Source: Streptomyces actuosus
GTDB taxonomy: Bacteria > Actinomycetota > Actinomycetes > Streptomycetales > Streptomycetaceae
Reading direction: 5' to 3'
Assembly (NCBI RefSeq): GCF_016921115.1
Contig: NZ_JAFFZS010000002.1
Coordinates: 124,001 to 188,000 of the forward strand
DNA length: 64,000 bases
Positions 8,633 to 17,390 of the stretch are shown in pieces; position 1 is the stretch's first letter, and each line of letters begins with the position of its first letter. Below the pieces are notes generated by a model that saw only the letters and a list, made by a program, of their open reading frames with translations, did no database searches and was not told the DNA's origin. Position numbers and translations under genes: made by a program.

Positions 8633-10264
8633 TCAAGCGCCCTGTTGCACCCGTGTGGCAGCGCTGTGCTGTGCCTGTGAGTCCGGTTGCGGGTGCGTTT
8701 CGGGCGCCGCGACCGCCGCGGACCGCGGGTGCCCCGCGGGTACCGGGGCCGGCAGGTGCACGGTGAACACGGTGCGCCCGGGCACGCTGTCGACGGTCAC
8801 GGCACCGCCGTGCGCGGCGGCCACGGCCTGCACGATGGCCAGGCCGAGCCCCGTGGAGCCGGTGGCGCGCGAGCGCGCCGAGTCGCCGCGCGCGAACCGC
8901 TCGAACACCCGCGGCAGCAGGGCGGCCGGGATTCCCGGGCCGTTGTCCTCGACGTCCACGCACAGCCACGGTCCGCGCCGCTGCACGCGCGCGGTGACGG
9001 TCGTCCCCGGGGGCGTGTGGGTGCGGGCGTTGGCGAGCAGATTGACCAGCACCTGCTGCAACCGCGCAGCGTCCGCCAGGACCGACGCGGGCTCGTCGGG
9101 CAGGTCCAGCCGCCACACGTGGTCCCGCCCGGCCGCACGCGCGTCGCTGACGGTGTCGACGACCAGCGGCACGAGGTCGGTGTCGGTGAACTGCAGCGGC
9201 CGGCCGGCGTCCAGCCGGGCGAGCAGCAGCAGGTCCTCCACCAGCAGGGTCATCCGTCCGGCCTCGGACTCGATCCGCCCGAGAGCGTGCCGTGTGTCGG
9301 GGCCGACGTCCTCGCGTCCGCGCCGGGTCAGTTCGGCGTACCCGCGGATGGAGGCCAGCGGTGTCCGCAGCTCGTGGCTGGCGTCGGCGACGAACTGCCG
9401 TACCCGGGTCTCGCTCTGCTGCCGGGCGTGCAGGGCGCCGTGCACATGGTCGAGCATCCGGTTGAGCGCGACACCGACGCGGCCGACCTCGGTGTGCGGG
9501 TCGCACTCGGAGTCGGGGACGCGCTCGCTGAGGTTCACCTCGCCGGAGTGCAGGGGCAGTTCGGAGACGCGGGTCGCGGTGGCGGCCACCCTGCGCAGGG
9601 GGCGGGTGGCGACGCCGACGAGGACGTAGCCGGCGACGCCCGCGGCGACGAGGCCGGCGGTGGTGACACTGATCTCGACGAGGACGAGCGTGTTGATCGT
9701 GCTGGTGACGTCCTGCGTGGGCAGGGCGACGTAGTACGCCTCACCCGCCGCGGCGCCGGGGATGTACTGCACGCGGTACTCGCCCAGTCCCGGCACGTCC
9801 ACGGAGTGCGCATCCCGGTCCCGGGGTACGGACGCGACCGCCGCCTGCTGTTCGGCGTCGAGCTGGACGGCCTCCACGTTCTTGAAGGCGCCGTTGCTGT
9901 AGTTCGTCTGCTCGCCGACGGCCGCGGCGGTGAGCGTGCCGTCCTCGACGTAGGCGGCGATGGTCCCGGGCTGGGCCGGCGGCTGCGTGACCAGCTTGCC
10001 GACCTTCTGACCCGCGGGGATCGACGAGGGCGGCGGCTCACCCGGCTTGTCCATCAGGTGGCCGCTCGCGGCCCGCTTGGCGGTGTCCCGGACCTTGTCG
10101 TCCAGTTGCTGGTAGAGGTGCGAGTGCAGGGCGAGCGTGGTCACCGTGCCGATCACCGCGCACACCACCGCGATCAGGGTCACCGCCGCGACGACGAGCC
10201 GTGTCCGCAGCGTGCGCGGCTGCCGTCCCCGCCTCTGCGTACGCGGTCGCCGCCGACCGCTCAT
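8633..10264 (-). CDS. membrane sensor histidine kinase
   Basis: A 543-residue HisKA-type kinase of a two-component system. A first membrane helix (about residues 20-45) is followed by an extracytoplasmic sensor of about 130 residues, a second helix near 185-205 and a HAMP linker. The H-box is FVADASHELRTPLASIRGY, the N-box VLVNLLANARTHTPPG, and the G-boxes are VEDNGPGIP and GSTGLGLAI. All catalytic motifs are intact. The ATG at 10264 overlaps the stop of the response regulator by 4 bp. It heads an operon containing cell-surface glycosyltransferases, which suggests that it senses envelope conditions. The signal is unknown. Confidence 0.93.
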   Translation of the reverse strand: MSGRRRPRTQRRGRQPRTLRTRLVVAAVTLIAVVCAVIGTVTTLALHSHLYQQLDDKVRDTAKRAASGHLMDKPGEPPPSSIPAGQKVGKLVTQPPAQPGTIAAYVEDGTLTAAAVGEQTNYSNGAFKNVEAVQLDAEQQAAVASVPRDRDAHSVDVPGLGEYRVQYIPGAAAGEAYYVALPTQDVTSTINTLVLVEISVTTAGLVAAGVAGYVLVGVATRPLRRVAATATRVSELPLHSGEVNLSERVPDSECDPHTEVGRVGVALNRMLDHVHGALHARQQSETRVRQFVADASHELRTPLASIRGYAELTRRGREDVGPDTRHALGRIESEAGRMTLLVEDLLLLARLDAGRPLQFTDTDLVPLVVDTVSDARAAGRDHVWRLDLPDEPASVLADAARLQQVLVNLLANARTHTPPGTTVTARVQRRGPWLCVDVEDNGPGIPAALLPRVFERFARGDSARSRATGSTGLGLAIVQAVAAAHGGAVTVDSVPGRTVFTVHLPAPVPAGHPRSAAVAAPETHPQPDSQAQHSAATRVQQGA

Positions 10265-11001
10265 GACACCGCTGGCTTGATCAGGTAACCGGCGCCGCGC
10301 CGGGTGTGGATCATGGGCTCCCGCCCGGCGTCGATCTTCCGGCGCAGGTAGGAGATGTACAGCTCGACCACGTTGGCCTGGCCGCCGAAGTCGTAGGACC
10401 AGACCCGGTCGAGGATCTGCGCCTTGCTGAGCACGCGCCGCGGGTTGCGCATCAGGAAGCGCAGCAGCTCGAACTCGGTGGCGGTGAGGTGGATGTTGTC
10501 GCCGCCCCTGGACACCTCGTGGCTGTCCTCGTCGAGCATCAGATCGCCCACGACGAGGACGGAGTCCGACCGCCGGTCGGCCGCACCGGACCGCCGGATC
10601 AGGCCGCGCAGCCGGGCGACGACCTCCTCCAGGCTGAACGGCTTGGTGACGTAGTCGTCCCCGCCGGCCGTGAGTCCGGCGATCCGGTCCTCGACGGCGT
10701 CCTTGGCGGTGAGGAAGAGGACCGGCACGTCGGGCAGTTCGCGGCGCAGCCGCCCGAGGATGGTCAGGCCGTCCATGTCGGGCAGCATCATGTCGAGCAC
10801 GACCGCGTCGGGCCGGAACTCCCTCGCGCTCTGGACGGCGCCCTGGCCGTCCCCCGCCGTACGGATCTGCCAGCCTTCGTACCGCAGGGCCATGGACAGC
10901 AGCTCGGTGATCGACACCTCGTCGTCCACCACCAGCACGCGGACGGGGCTCCCGTCCGGCCTCAGCAGTTCGGTGCGCCCCTGGGGCGAGGTCGTGGTCA
11001 T
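10261..11001 (-). CDS. OmpR/PhoB-family response regulator
   Basis: A 246-residue regulator. The receiver domain (VRVLVVDDEVSITELLSMAL; phosphoacceptor Asp in VVLDMMLPDMDG; conserved Lys in YVTKPF) is joined to a winged-helix DNA-binding domain (LTATEFELLRFLMRNPRRVLSKAQIL ... NVVELYISYLRRKI). The ATG at 11001 is preferred over a site 69 bp upstream because MTTTSPQGRTELL is the natural start before the receiver. It is the first gene of the operon response regulator - histidine kinase - GT2-GtrA - GT39. Its leader holds an inverted repeat that may be its own binding site. Confidence 0.93.
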   Translation of the reverse strand: MTTTSPQGRTELLRPDGSPVRVLVVDDEVSITELLSMALRYEGWQIRTAGDGQGAVQSAREFRPDAVVLDMMLPDMDGLTILGRLRRELPDVPVLFLTAKDAVEDRIAGLTAGGDDYVTKPFSLEEVVARLRGLIRRSGAADRRSDSVLVVGDLMLDEDSHEVSRGGDNIHLTATEFELLRFLMRNPRRVLSKAQILDRVWSYDFGGQANVVELYISYLRRKIDAGREPMIHTRRGAGYLIKPAVS

Positions 11002-11057
11002 GCTGAACACGATGTCCGGGGGCTCTGAGAGGAGGCTTTCGACAGTCTGTGATTTCC

Positions 11058-11083
11058 CTGAGAAACACACAGGCGGTTCTCAG
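11058..11083. promoter_or_regulatory. CTGAGAA/TTCTCAG inverted repeat upstream of the regulator
   Basis: CTGAGAA (11058-11064) and TTCTCAG (11077-11083) are perfect 7-bp arms 12 bp apart, 57 bp upstream of the response-regulator ATG. A related CTGAGAG lies a little closer to the gene. This could be an autoregulatory site; that is inference from position only. Confidence 0.4.
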
Positions 11084-11443
11084 GCGGGGGCTGGGCGCGG
11101 GGGCTGGACGCGGGGCGGAGGCAGGGGCAGGGGCGGAGGCGCGCCACCGAACGGCGTTCCGGAGGAGTTGTGCGGAAGACGTCCCGGACGGCGTACGGGC
11201 GCGGGACGGGTCCTTCAGGAGCCGTGGGACGCGCACATCAGGAGGCGTCCGACGGGGCGGCGGGGGGCCGGGGTGGCAGGGGGACTCGGGACAGCGGAGG
11301 CGTGCGGGCGTGCGGGCGACCAGGGCACTCTTCCGGACAGCGGTGGCGCCCTGGGCATCGGGGCGGCGGAAGCTGTGGCTCCGCTCGACGCGGGCGATGT
11401 GACCTGCTCCCCCGCCGGAACGACTCCCGCAGGACAACTCCTC
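11084..11443. other. intergenic stretch without a supported gene
   Basis: About 360 bp between the regulator promoter and the MITE-like element. It holds GGGG-rich direct repeats near 11090-11140 and no recognisable coding sequence. Confidence 0.4.
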
Positions 11444-11612
11444 CTAGTGCCGCACCAGGCGACGTTCGCCCCGTCGCGGCGTCCGGCACGCACTCTCGCT
11501 GCACCGGACGAAAGCCCGAGTACATCCAGTACGAGGGCTTCCGGCCGGCACACCGAGAGCACGCACCGGACGCCGCCCCTTGACGGGCGAACGTTGCCTG
11601 CCGCGGCACTAG
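11444..11612. mobile_element. MITE-like palindromic element, 169 bp
   Basis: Both ends read CTAGTGCCGC (11444-11453, and its complement at 11603-11612). The two halves are imperfect inverted copies of about 75 bp each, closing on a short centre near 11525-11540 (GTACATCCAGTAC). There is no coding sequence inside, so this is a non-autonomous, MITE-like element that would need a transposase elsewhere. CTAG at the tips may be the duplicated target. The right tip supplies the stop codon of the neighbouring DUF2797 gene. The size and terminal repeats are seen; the mobile nature is inferred. Confidence 0.7.
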
Positions 11613-12499
11613 AACAACCCGTCCTGTGCGTGCGCGTCGGACTGCCGGAACCGCCGCACGGGCACGGAGATCCGGCCGTCCCCGGCGGACGCGGCCGGCA
11701 CGATCCCCCACCCGCGCATGAGCCGGGTGTCGAGGACGACGACGGTGCCGTCGCCGTCCGCCGCGAGGTGCAGGTCCGGCCCGGCCGCGGCGACCAGCCG
11801 TCCACCGAACTCACTCCCGGCGACCAGCTCACCGACCTCCCCGACGGCGGCCGGGGCGTCGACGAGCCCGAAGACGCCGAGGTGGTCGACGGGCCGGAAA
11901 GGCCGGGGAGCGAGCGACTCGGGCCAACCGGGAAGGGCGAGGGCCCGGGCGTGCAGCTCGGCGATCTCGGCGGCGCGTTCGGCCTCGGCGGCGGGCAGCG
12001 CGGCCCGCACCGCCCGCTTCACGCCGTACGGAATCCGGTCGGGCACCCGCAGGGCCGCCCGGAGCAGTTCCTCTGCCCGCCGCGCCGCCATCAGCGGCCC
12101 GGCCCCGAGCCAGCTGAAGCAGACAGCACCCTGCTCCAGCAGCCGGGCGGGCCCCCGTTCCAACGCTGTGATGCCGACCTTGGCCAGGCCGGGCCCGAAC
12201 CAGGCCAGGTAGACGTGGTACGGCCGGGGATCGTCCACGATCGTGTCGGCGGCGACGCTGTGCGCCCGGTCCAGGCGGGCGCACTCCTCACACCGGGCGC
12301 CCGTACTGCGTGCCGGCACCTCCGCCCGGGTCGGGCAGGCATGCCCGCGGGCCCCGACACAGATCCGCGCGCTGCCCTCGGCCACTCCGAAGGCCACGGT
12401 TCTCCCCCGGCTCAGCGCACTGCTGTGCCCTCCGCCCCAGCCCAGCACGGGGCCGCCGTACGACCACCGCAGCCCGGTGCAACGCCATGTCTGTGCCAT
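11609..12499 (-). CDS. DUF2797 family protein
   Basis: A 296-residue protein matching the DUF2797 pattern. A Cys-rich N-terminal part (RICVGARGHACP, GARCEECARLD, likely a metal site) is followed by HxxYLAWFGPGLAKVGIT, which resembles a GIY-YIG-like core (YLAWFG...KVGIT). Function is not established; a nucleic-acid or nuclease-like role is suggested only by that motif. The ATG at 12499 gives the natural start MAQTWRCTG. Its TAG stop lies within the terminal repeat of the adjacent MITE-like element, so the element inserted at the 3' end without obvious loss of coding sequence. Upstream (12500-12564) lies the end of the ECF41 operon, which reads the same way. Confidence 0.8.
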   Translation of the reverse strand: MAQTWRCTGLRWSYGGPVLGWGGGHSSALSRGRTVAFGVAEGSARICVGARGHACPTRAEVPARSTGARCEECARLDRAHSVAADTIVDDPRPYHVYLAWFGPGLAKVGITALERGPARLLEQGAVCFSWLGAGPLMAARRAEELLRAALRVPDRIPYGVKRAVRAALPAAEAERAAEIAELHARALALPGWPESLAPRPFRPVDHLGVFGLVDAPAAVGEVGELVAGSEFGGRLVAAAGPDLHLAADGDGTVVVLDTRLMRGWGIVPAASAGDGRISVPVRRFRQSDAHAQDGLF

Positions 12500-12564
12500 C
12501 ACCCGTGAGGGTAGGGGACGCCACTGACAGGCCCTGACGGCACGGACATCCGGGGGAACTGCGG

Positions 12565-13461
12565 TCACCGCACGGTGAGCCGGGTCTCCGACCCGATGCG
12601 GGTCAGCTTCTCCGGGTTGCGGACGTAGTAGAGGCCGGCGATCCGGTCGCCCTCGACCCGGACCGCCATGACGCCGTCGATCTCGCCGTGCACCCGGAAG
12701 AGCAGGGCCGGGTTTCCGTTGACCGTGGCGGGATGGGTGCTGAACGTGCCCGCGGCCTTGCCCGAGCCGCCGATGACGAACCGGGCCACCTTGTCGACGC
12801 CGACGACCGGCCGGCGCGCGGCCTGCTTGATGCCGCCGCCGTCGCTCAGCAGGACGACCTCGGGGGCGAGGACGTCCATCAGCCCCTGCAGGTCCCCCGT
12901 CTCGACCGCGCGCTGGAACGACTCCAGCACGGTCCGGGTCCGGCTCGCCGAGACCGCCTCGCGGGGGCGGCGGGCGTCGACGTGGCGGCGGGCACGGTGC
13001 GCGATCTGACGGACCGCCGCGGAGCTCTTGTCGACCGCGGCGGCGATCTCCTCGTAGTCGACACCGAACACCTCGCGCAGCACGAAGACGGCACGTTCCG
13101 TCGGCGACAGGGTCTCCAGGACGAGCATGAGCGCCATGGACACGCTCTCGGCGAGCTCGACGTCGTCGGCGACGTCGGGTGCGGTGAGCACCGGCTCGGG
13201 CAGCCACGGTCCGACATACGCCTCCTTGCGGCGTTTCAGGGTGCGCAGCCGGTTCAGGGCCTGCCGGGTCGTGATCCGGACGAGGTACGCGCGCTGGTCG
13301 CGCACCTGCTCCAGGTCCACACCGCCCCACCGCAGCCAGGTCTCCTGCAGGACGTCCTCCGCGTCGGCCGCCGAGCCCAGCATCTCGTAGGCGACGGTGA
13401 AGAGCAGGCCGCGGTGGGCGACGAAGGCCTGCGTGGCCGGGTCGGTGACGTGCTCGCTCAT
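12565..13461 (-). CDS. ECF41-group sigma factor (SigJ-like) with C-terminal SnoaL-like domain
   Basis: A 298-residue sigma factor. Region 2 (TVAYEMLGSAADAEDVLQETWLRW) and region 4 (LSPTERAVFVLREVFGVDYEEIAAAVDKSSAAVRQIAHRAR) are followed by about 110 residues of SnoaL/NTF2-like fold (LQGLMDVLAPEVVLLSDGGG...). In ECF41 proteins this extra domain replaces a separate anti-sigma factor and tunes activity. The ATG at 13461 is used. It follows the oxidoreductase gene by 25 bp and is probably co-transcribed from the promoter at 14761-14787. ECF41 members are typically linked to one target gene encoding a carboxymuconolactone decarboxylase, oxidoreductase or epimerase, which fits this pair. Confidence 0.92.
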   Translation of the reverse strand: MSEHVTDPATQAFVAHRGLLFTVAYEMLGSAADAEDVLQETWLRWGGVDLEQVRDQRAYLVRITTRQALNRLRTLKRRKEAYVGPWLPEPVLTAPDVADDVELAESVSMALMLVLETLSPTERAVFVLREVFGVDYEEIAAAVDKSSAAVRQIAHRARRHVDARRPREAVSASRTRTVLESFQRAVETGDLQGLMDVLAPEVVLLSDGGGIKQAARRPVVGVDKVARFVIGGSGKAAGTFSTHPATVNGNPALLFRVHGEIDGVMAVRVEGDRIAGLYYVRNPEKLTRIGSETRLTVR

Positions 13462-13486
13462 CTCTGCTTCCCTCCGTCGGAGCCGG

Positions 13487-14704
13487 TCAGGCCGTGTGCT
13501 GCGCCGCGACCGGGGCGGCAGTGGCCGCGGCAGCGGAGTTCCTCTCCAGCATCTGCCGCCGCTTGGCCCCTCCCGGAACCCGGTGCAGGCTGTACGACCC
13601 GGGCTTGCGTGCCTCGTCGGCCAGGTGCTTGACGATGCTGCGGCACACCAGCTCCTTGAGCCTGGCACCGGTGCGGCCGTCGATGTGGAACCCCACCGCG
13701 ACGTCGTGGCGGCGGGCGAACTGGAAGATGCCGGCACGCCGTCCCAGGCTGATGCACTGGCCTGCGAACACCTGCTGCAGCGGGGAGGGCTGCTCGCCCG
13801 CGATGCGGCTGAGCACCGTGTCGGCAGCCCGCGCGCCGAGCGGCATCGCGGCCTGGCAGCTCATCCGCAGCGGCAGGTCGGACGGCGCCGCCGAGTCCCC
13901 GGCCGCGACGATGCGCTCGTCATCCACGCTCGTCAGGGTCTCGTCCGTGCGCAGCCGGCCCAGGGCGTCGGTGCTCAGTCCGCTGTGCGCGGCGAGTCCC
14001 GGAACGGTGAAGCCCGCGGTCCAGACGGTCACGTCGCTGGGCAGCGTCCGCCCGTCGGCGAGGCGGACGGCGTCACGGGTCACGGCGTCGACGACGGTTC
14101 CGGCGCCGTCGACCACGGTCACCCCGAGCGCGGCCAGCCGACCGGCGACCGACCGGCGGCCCCGGCGGTGCAGGTACGGGCCGAGCACCCCGCCGCACAC
14201 CAGGGTCACCGCCCGTCCCTCCTCCGCCAGCTCGGCAGCGACCTCGATCCCGGTCGGCCCGGCCCCCACCACGGTCACCGCGGCGGACGCGGGGGCGGCG
14301 GCGAGTACCGGGCGCAGCCGCTCCGCCTCCTCGTAGGTGGCGATCGGGTGGGCGAACTCGGCCGCGCCGGGCACCCCCGGATCGGCGCTGCCGCTGCCCA
14401 CGGCGTAGACCAGGTAGTCGTAGCCGACGGTGCCACCGCTCGCCAGCGTCACGTCGCGTCCGGCGGAGTCGATCCGCACCACGCTGTCCACGAGCAGCCG
14501 GACCCGCTCGCCCAGCACCTCCCGGTAGTCGACGACGGCGTCGTCCGACCCGCCGACCAACTGGTGCAGCCGGACCCGGTGGACGAAGTCCGGACGCGGG
14601 TTGATCAACGTCACGGTCACGTCGTCGCGCCGGGTGAGGCGGTTGGCGGCCATGACGCCGGCGTACCCGCCGCCGATGACGACGACATCGGTGTTCTCAG
14701 CCAT
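13487..14704 (-). CDS. FAD/NAD(P)-dependent oxidoreductase, NDH-2-like (ECF41 partner)
   Basis: A 405-residue pyridine-nucleotide-disulphide-type flavoprotein resembling type II NADH dehydrogenases. The FAD-binding start is VVVIGGGYAGVMAANRL, the NAD(P) site is VTVVGAGPTGIEVAAELAEEG, and a second FAD contact is RIVAAGDSA. No CxxC redox pair is visible, which separates it from disulphide reductases. The ATG at 14704 has a strong ribosome site (GAAGGAGA). A matching ECF41-type promoter sits 57 bp upstream and the sigma gene is 25 bp downstream, so it is the likely regulon partner of that sigma factor. The electron acceptor is unknown. Confidence 0.88.
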   Translation of the reverse strand: MAENTDVVVIGGGYAGVMAANRLTRRDDVTVTLINPRPDFVHRVRLHQLVGGSDDAVVDYREVLGERVRLLVDSVVRIDSAGRDVTLASGGTVGYDYLVYAVGSGSADPGVPGAAEFAHPIATYEEAERLRPVLAAAPASAAVTVVGAGPTGIEVAAELAEEGRAVTLVCGGVLGPYLHRRGRRSVAGRLAALGVTVVDGAGTVVDAVTRDAVRLADGRTLPSDVTVWTAGFTVPGLAAHSGLSTDALGRLRTDETLTSVDDERIVAAGDSAAPSDLPLRMSCQAAMPLGARAADTVLSRIAGEQPSPLQQVFAGQCISLGRRAGIFQFARRHDVAVGFHIDGRTGARLKELVCRSIVKHLADEARKPGSYSLHRVPGGAKRRQMLERNSAAAATAAPVAAQHTA

Positions 14705-14760
14705 GGTGTCTCCTTCGAGGTTCACAACGCCCTCCCCCGTATCCACGGGTTCGACCTCAA

Positions 14761-14787
14761 GACACCGGGTCCGTGACGACTGTGACA
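14761..14787 (-). promoter_or_regulatory. ECF41-type promoter
   Basis: On the minus strand the sequence reads TGTCACA (14787-14781), then 16 bases, then TGTC (14764-14761). This matches the published ECF41 consensus TGTCACA-N16-CGTC except for one base in the -10. It faces the oxidoreductase-sigma pair, which implies autoregulation. Confidence 0.7.
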
Positions 14788-14867
14788 TCCCGTGATCCAG
14801 ATCACGTGAATGCACAGGTCGCGGCCCCCCGCGGCAGCCCGAGACCCGCAGGACACCGCCCGCTCCC

Positions 14868-14902
14868 GGCCCCCGGCTGTCGGCACCCGACAGCCGGGGG
14901 CC
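14868..14902 (-). terminator. strong hairpin terminator
   Basis: A perfect 16-bp stem (14868-14883 with 14887-14902) with a three-base loop. It lies downstream of the broken NUDIX gene and upstream of the ECF41 promoter, so it should insulate the latter. Between 14903 and 15072 there are only short CCCCGCAC-like repeats. Confidence 0.75.
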
Positions 14903-15072
14903 GCAGCCTGGTCCCGGGAGCGCGTCCCGCCGGCGGGACCCGGGACCGGTCTTCGGGGAGTTCAGCCGGCCCACCCCGCACCCCGGACCGCACGCCCCGC
15001 ACCCCGCACCGCACGCCCCGCGGACGACGGCCTGCGCCGCGGGCTGCGGGAACCGGACCACCGCCACGGGGA

Positions 15073-15535
15073 TCAGCCCGCCTCCTCCGCGTGCTCCGCG
15101 TGCTCCACCAGGGGCAGGAACTCGTCCTGCCGGTCCGCCAGCAGCCCGGCGGCCCCCGACAGCGGAACGAAACGGCACCGGAGCACCAGACCGCTGCCCT
15201 GGTCGCCGTCCCGACCGGTGACCGTGTGCGTCCAGCTGTCACGCGGCTCGGTGGTCCGCGCGTGGAAGAACACGGTGGCCCTCGGACGGCCGGTGTGCGG
15301 ATGCGGACGCTGCTGCACCCGCCAGAGCGGCGCCGACCCTGACATCCACGGCGCCGGTCTCCTCCTCGACCTCCCGCAGAGCGGCCCGGCCGAGGAGTTC
15401 CCCCGCCTCCACGCCCCCGGCGGGCACCTGGACGCCGGCGTCGGCATGGTCCCGGTGCTCGAAGACGAGCAGTTCCGTGCCACACGGCGCAGTGCGGGTG
15501 ACGCAGACGGCCACGCGGACGCGGGCGGATCGCAT
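15073..15535 (-). pseudogene. NUDIX hydrolase, frameshifted
   Basis: The NUDIX box is intact (GGVEAGELLGRAALREVEEETGA, fitting Gx5Ex7REUxEExGU) in the frame starting at ATG 15535. The rest of the fold (RPHPHTGRPRATVFFHAR...WTHTVTGRDGDQGSG... FVPLSGAAGLLADRQDEFL) is read in a different frame ending at 15073. The switch falls near 15320-15330, so a single-base indel would explain it. An intact gene would give about 153 residues, a normal length for the family. Either a recent pseudogene or a sequencing error. Confidence 0.7.
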
Positions 15536-15737
15536 CCTGCCGTCCCTCCGGGCAGGCCGCGCCCGCCGTCCCGACCGCCGCGGCCGGGCGCCCACGCGAC
15601 GACGGTGTCCGAGACGCCCGTGCGCCGCCACGACGACCGAGCGGAGGTCACAGAACGGCCACCCCTCGTGCACACTCTGCACACACGCCCCCGTCCGGCA
15701 CTACGGTCGTCCCACCCGAACCATCCGGGGGGACGAT

Positions 15738-16253
15738 ATGACGAACCCGTACGCCGCTCCCAGACCGCCGGCACCACGCCCACCCGACACCCGCCCACTC
15801 CACAAACGCGTACTCGTGTGGGTCGGCGGAACGGCCCTGCTCATCACAGGCACGCTCATCGGCTCCGCCGGGGACGACGGGAAGCAGCCCGTCGAGACCA
15901 AGGTCAAACCGGCGACGACCATCACCGCGACGGTCACGGCCACGCCCGAGCCCGGCCCGACGGTCACGGAGACCGTGACCGAGACCGTCGAGGCCGAGGC
16001 GGAACCGGGCCCCACGGTCACCGTCACCAAGACCGCCACCGTCAAGGCCGCCGGCGACAGCGGTAGTGGCGGCAGCAGCGGCGGTGGCCAGGACAGCACC
16101 GGCACGTGCTCCATCGTCTCCAGCGCGGGAAACTGCTACTCGGCGGGCCAGTTCTGCCGGAACAGCGACCACGGCGCCGTCACCACCACCGCGGGCGGCA
16201 CAAAAATCAAGTGCATGTACCGCTCGAACGCCTGGCGCTGGACCTACATCTGA
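15738..16253 (+). CDS. hypothetical membrane-anchored protein with Cys-rich C-terminus
   Basis: A 171-residue protein. A Pro-rich cytosolic head of about 25 residues is followed by one membrane helix (VLVWVGGTALLITGTLIG), a Thr/Val/Glu-rich extended linker (TVTATPEPGPTVTETVTETVE), a Gly/Ser hinge, and a compact C-terminal module with four Cys (CSIVSSAGNCYSAGQFC...KCMYR), probably two disulphides outside the cell. The ATG at 15738 follows GGGGGGAC. The layout suggests a surface module held away from the membrane. I do not recognise a characterised family. Confidence 0.75.
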   Translation: MTNPYAAPRPPAPRPPDTRPLHKRVLVWVGGTALLITGTLIGSAGDDGKQPVETKVKPATTITATVTATPEPGPTVTETVTETVEAEAEPGPTVTVTKTATVKAAGDSGSGGSSGGGQDSTGTCSIVSSAGNCYSAGQFCRNSDHGAVTTTAGGTKIKCMYRSNAWRWTYI

Positions 16254-16287
16254 CGGCCCGGGGCAGCCACCACACATCGACGCTCCG

Positions 16288-16983
16288 TCATACGCCGGCG
16301 CCCTCCGAGGGCCTCGGCGCGACGCGGACCATCACGAGGAGCAAGGCCCAGGACACGCCGAAGAGCCCTGCGGCCACCAGTGACGACCGTGCCCCCATGG
16401 CCGCGGTGACCAGTGCGCCGATCGCGGCACCCGCGCCGAAGGACAGGATGACCGACGCGTACAGGACCGCGAGACGCAGGTCCGACCGGCTCCGGGTACG
16501 GCGTGCGGTCAGTACCGCGCCGGTGACCCTGGTCAGGTTCCCGGTCATGGCGACCGTGAGGAAGGAGGCAGGCCTCACCATCTGGAAGAAGACGACCTGG
16601 AGCGCGACGACGAATCCGACGGACGTGGTGATCGCGGTCTGCGGAATGCCCCCGGATGCCAGACCGATCACGGTCAGTACTGCGGTTTCCAGGGCGAGGG
16701 CGTACAGCAGCGGATGGCGGGCCGTGCGATCGGCCCTTGCCGCGGCGCCGCGGAGCGACACGGCCACGCCGACGCCTGCCACGAACGCCATCATGGGCCA
16801 CAGGTGCAGCAGGGCTCCCTGGGATCGGGGCTGCGCCAGGTCGACACAGAACAGGACCAGATTCCCCGTCTGGGCTCCCGCGAAGACACCACCGTGAGCC
16901 ATGTACAGGTAGGCGTCCACATAGCCGTTGGCCACAATGACCAACGAGCTGAGCGTGACGGGGACCGTGGTGTCTTCACTCAT
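16288..16983 (-). CDS. DUF1275 (YoaK-like) membrane protein
   Basis: A 231-residue polytopic protein with six or seven hydrophobic segments. The DUF1275 signatures are visible: VNGYVDAYLYM-like near the N-terminus, GGVFAGAQTGNLVLFCV, and FLTVAMTGNLTRV. Function is not established; the family is annotated as integral membrane proteins of unknown role. The ATG at 16983 is preferred; an upstream ATG at 17055 adds 24 residues without membrane character and has no ribosome site. It is convergent with the preceding gene. Confidence 0.85.
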   Translation of the reverse strand: MSEDTTVPVTLSSLVIVANGYVDAYLYMAHGGVFAGAQTGNLVLFCVDLAQPRSQGALLHLWPMMAFVAGVGVAVSLRGAAARADRTARHPLLYALALETAVLTVIGLASGGIPQTAITTSVGFVVALQVVFFQMVRPASFLTVAMTGNLTRVTGAVLTARRTRSRSDLRLAVLYASVILSFGAGAAIGALVTAAMGARSSLVAAGLFGVSWALLLVMVRVAPRPSEGAGV

Positions 16984-17390
16984 CCGGGCGCTCCGGGGCA
17001 GCGGTTGCACAAGGGGGCCGATGGGTGCCCCTGTCCGGCGCAAGGACACCTTCATACGGACGGTACGGGCCCGATGGAGATGCGTGAAACGGACTCACGG
17101 ATCAGCTCCTCGGATCGTTCGGCGCATACGACGACGTGCTGGACGAGGGCAGCGGCCGAGGACGCCGACGACCGCGTAGGCGTGGCCGGACACCTCAGGC
17201 CTGGCCGGGCGGCCGGTTGACGTCTCGGATGAACATCCCGGGGGCTTGGGCCTGAGGGGCACGTGCCCGACGGGTGCGACTTTCCGTGAACCCCGGGACT
17301 GAGCCCGCAACCGAACGAGGTTGCCATCGAACCCTGCCGTCACGGCACAAGCCAGGGGCCTGTGGATCTCTCCACAGGGCCCCTGCTCCG
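16984..17390. other. intergenic stretch leading into the att-like repeat
   Basis: About 400 bp without a supported gene. From about 17311 it becomes similar to 20583-20655 (GGTTGCC.TC.AAC.CTGCCGTCA..GGCA.AA.CAG). It ends in a hairpin, GGGGCCTGTGGA...TCCACAGGGCCCC (17356-17384), that mirrors the tRNA-Arg terminator. Confidence 0.5.
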
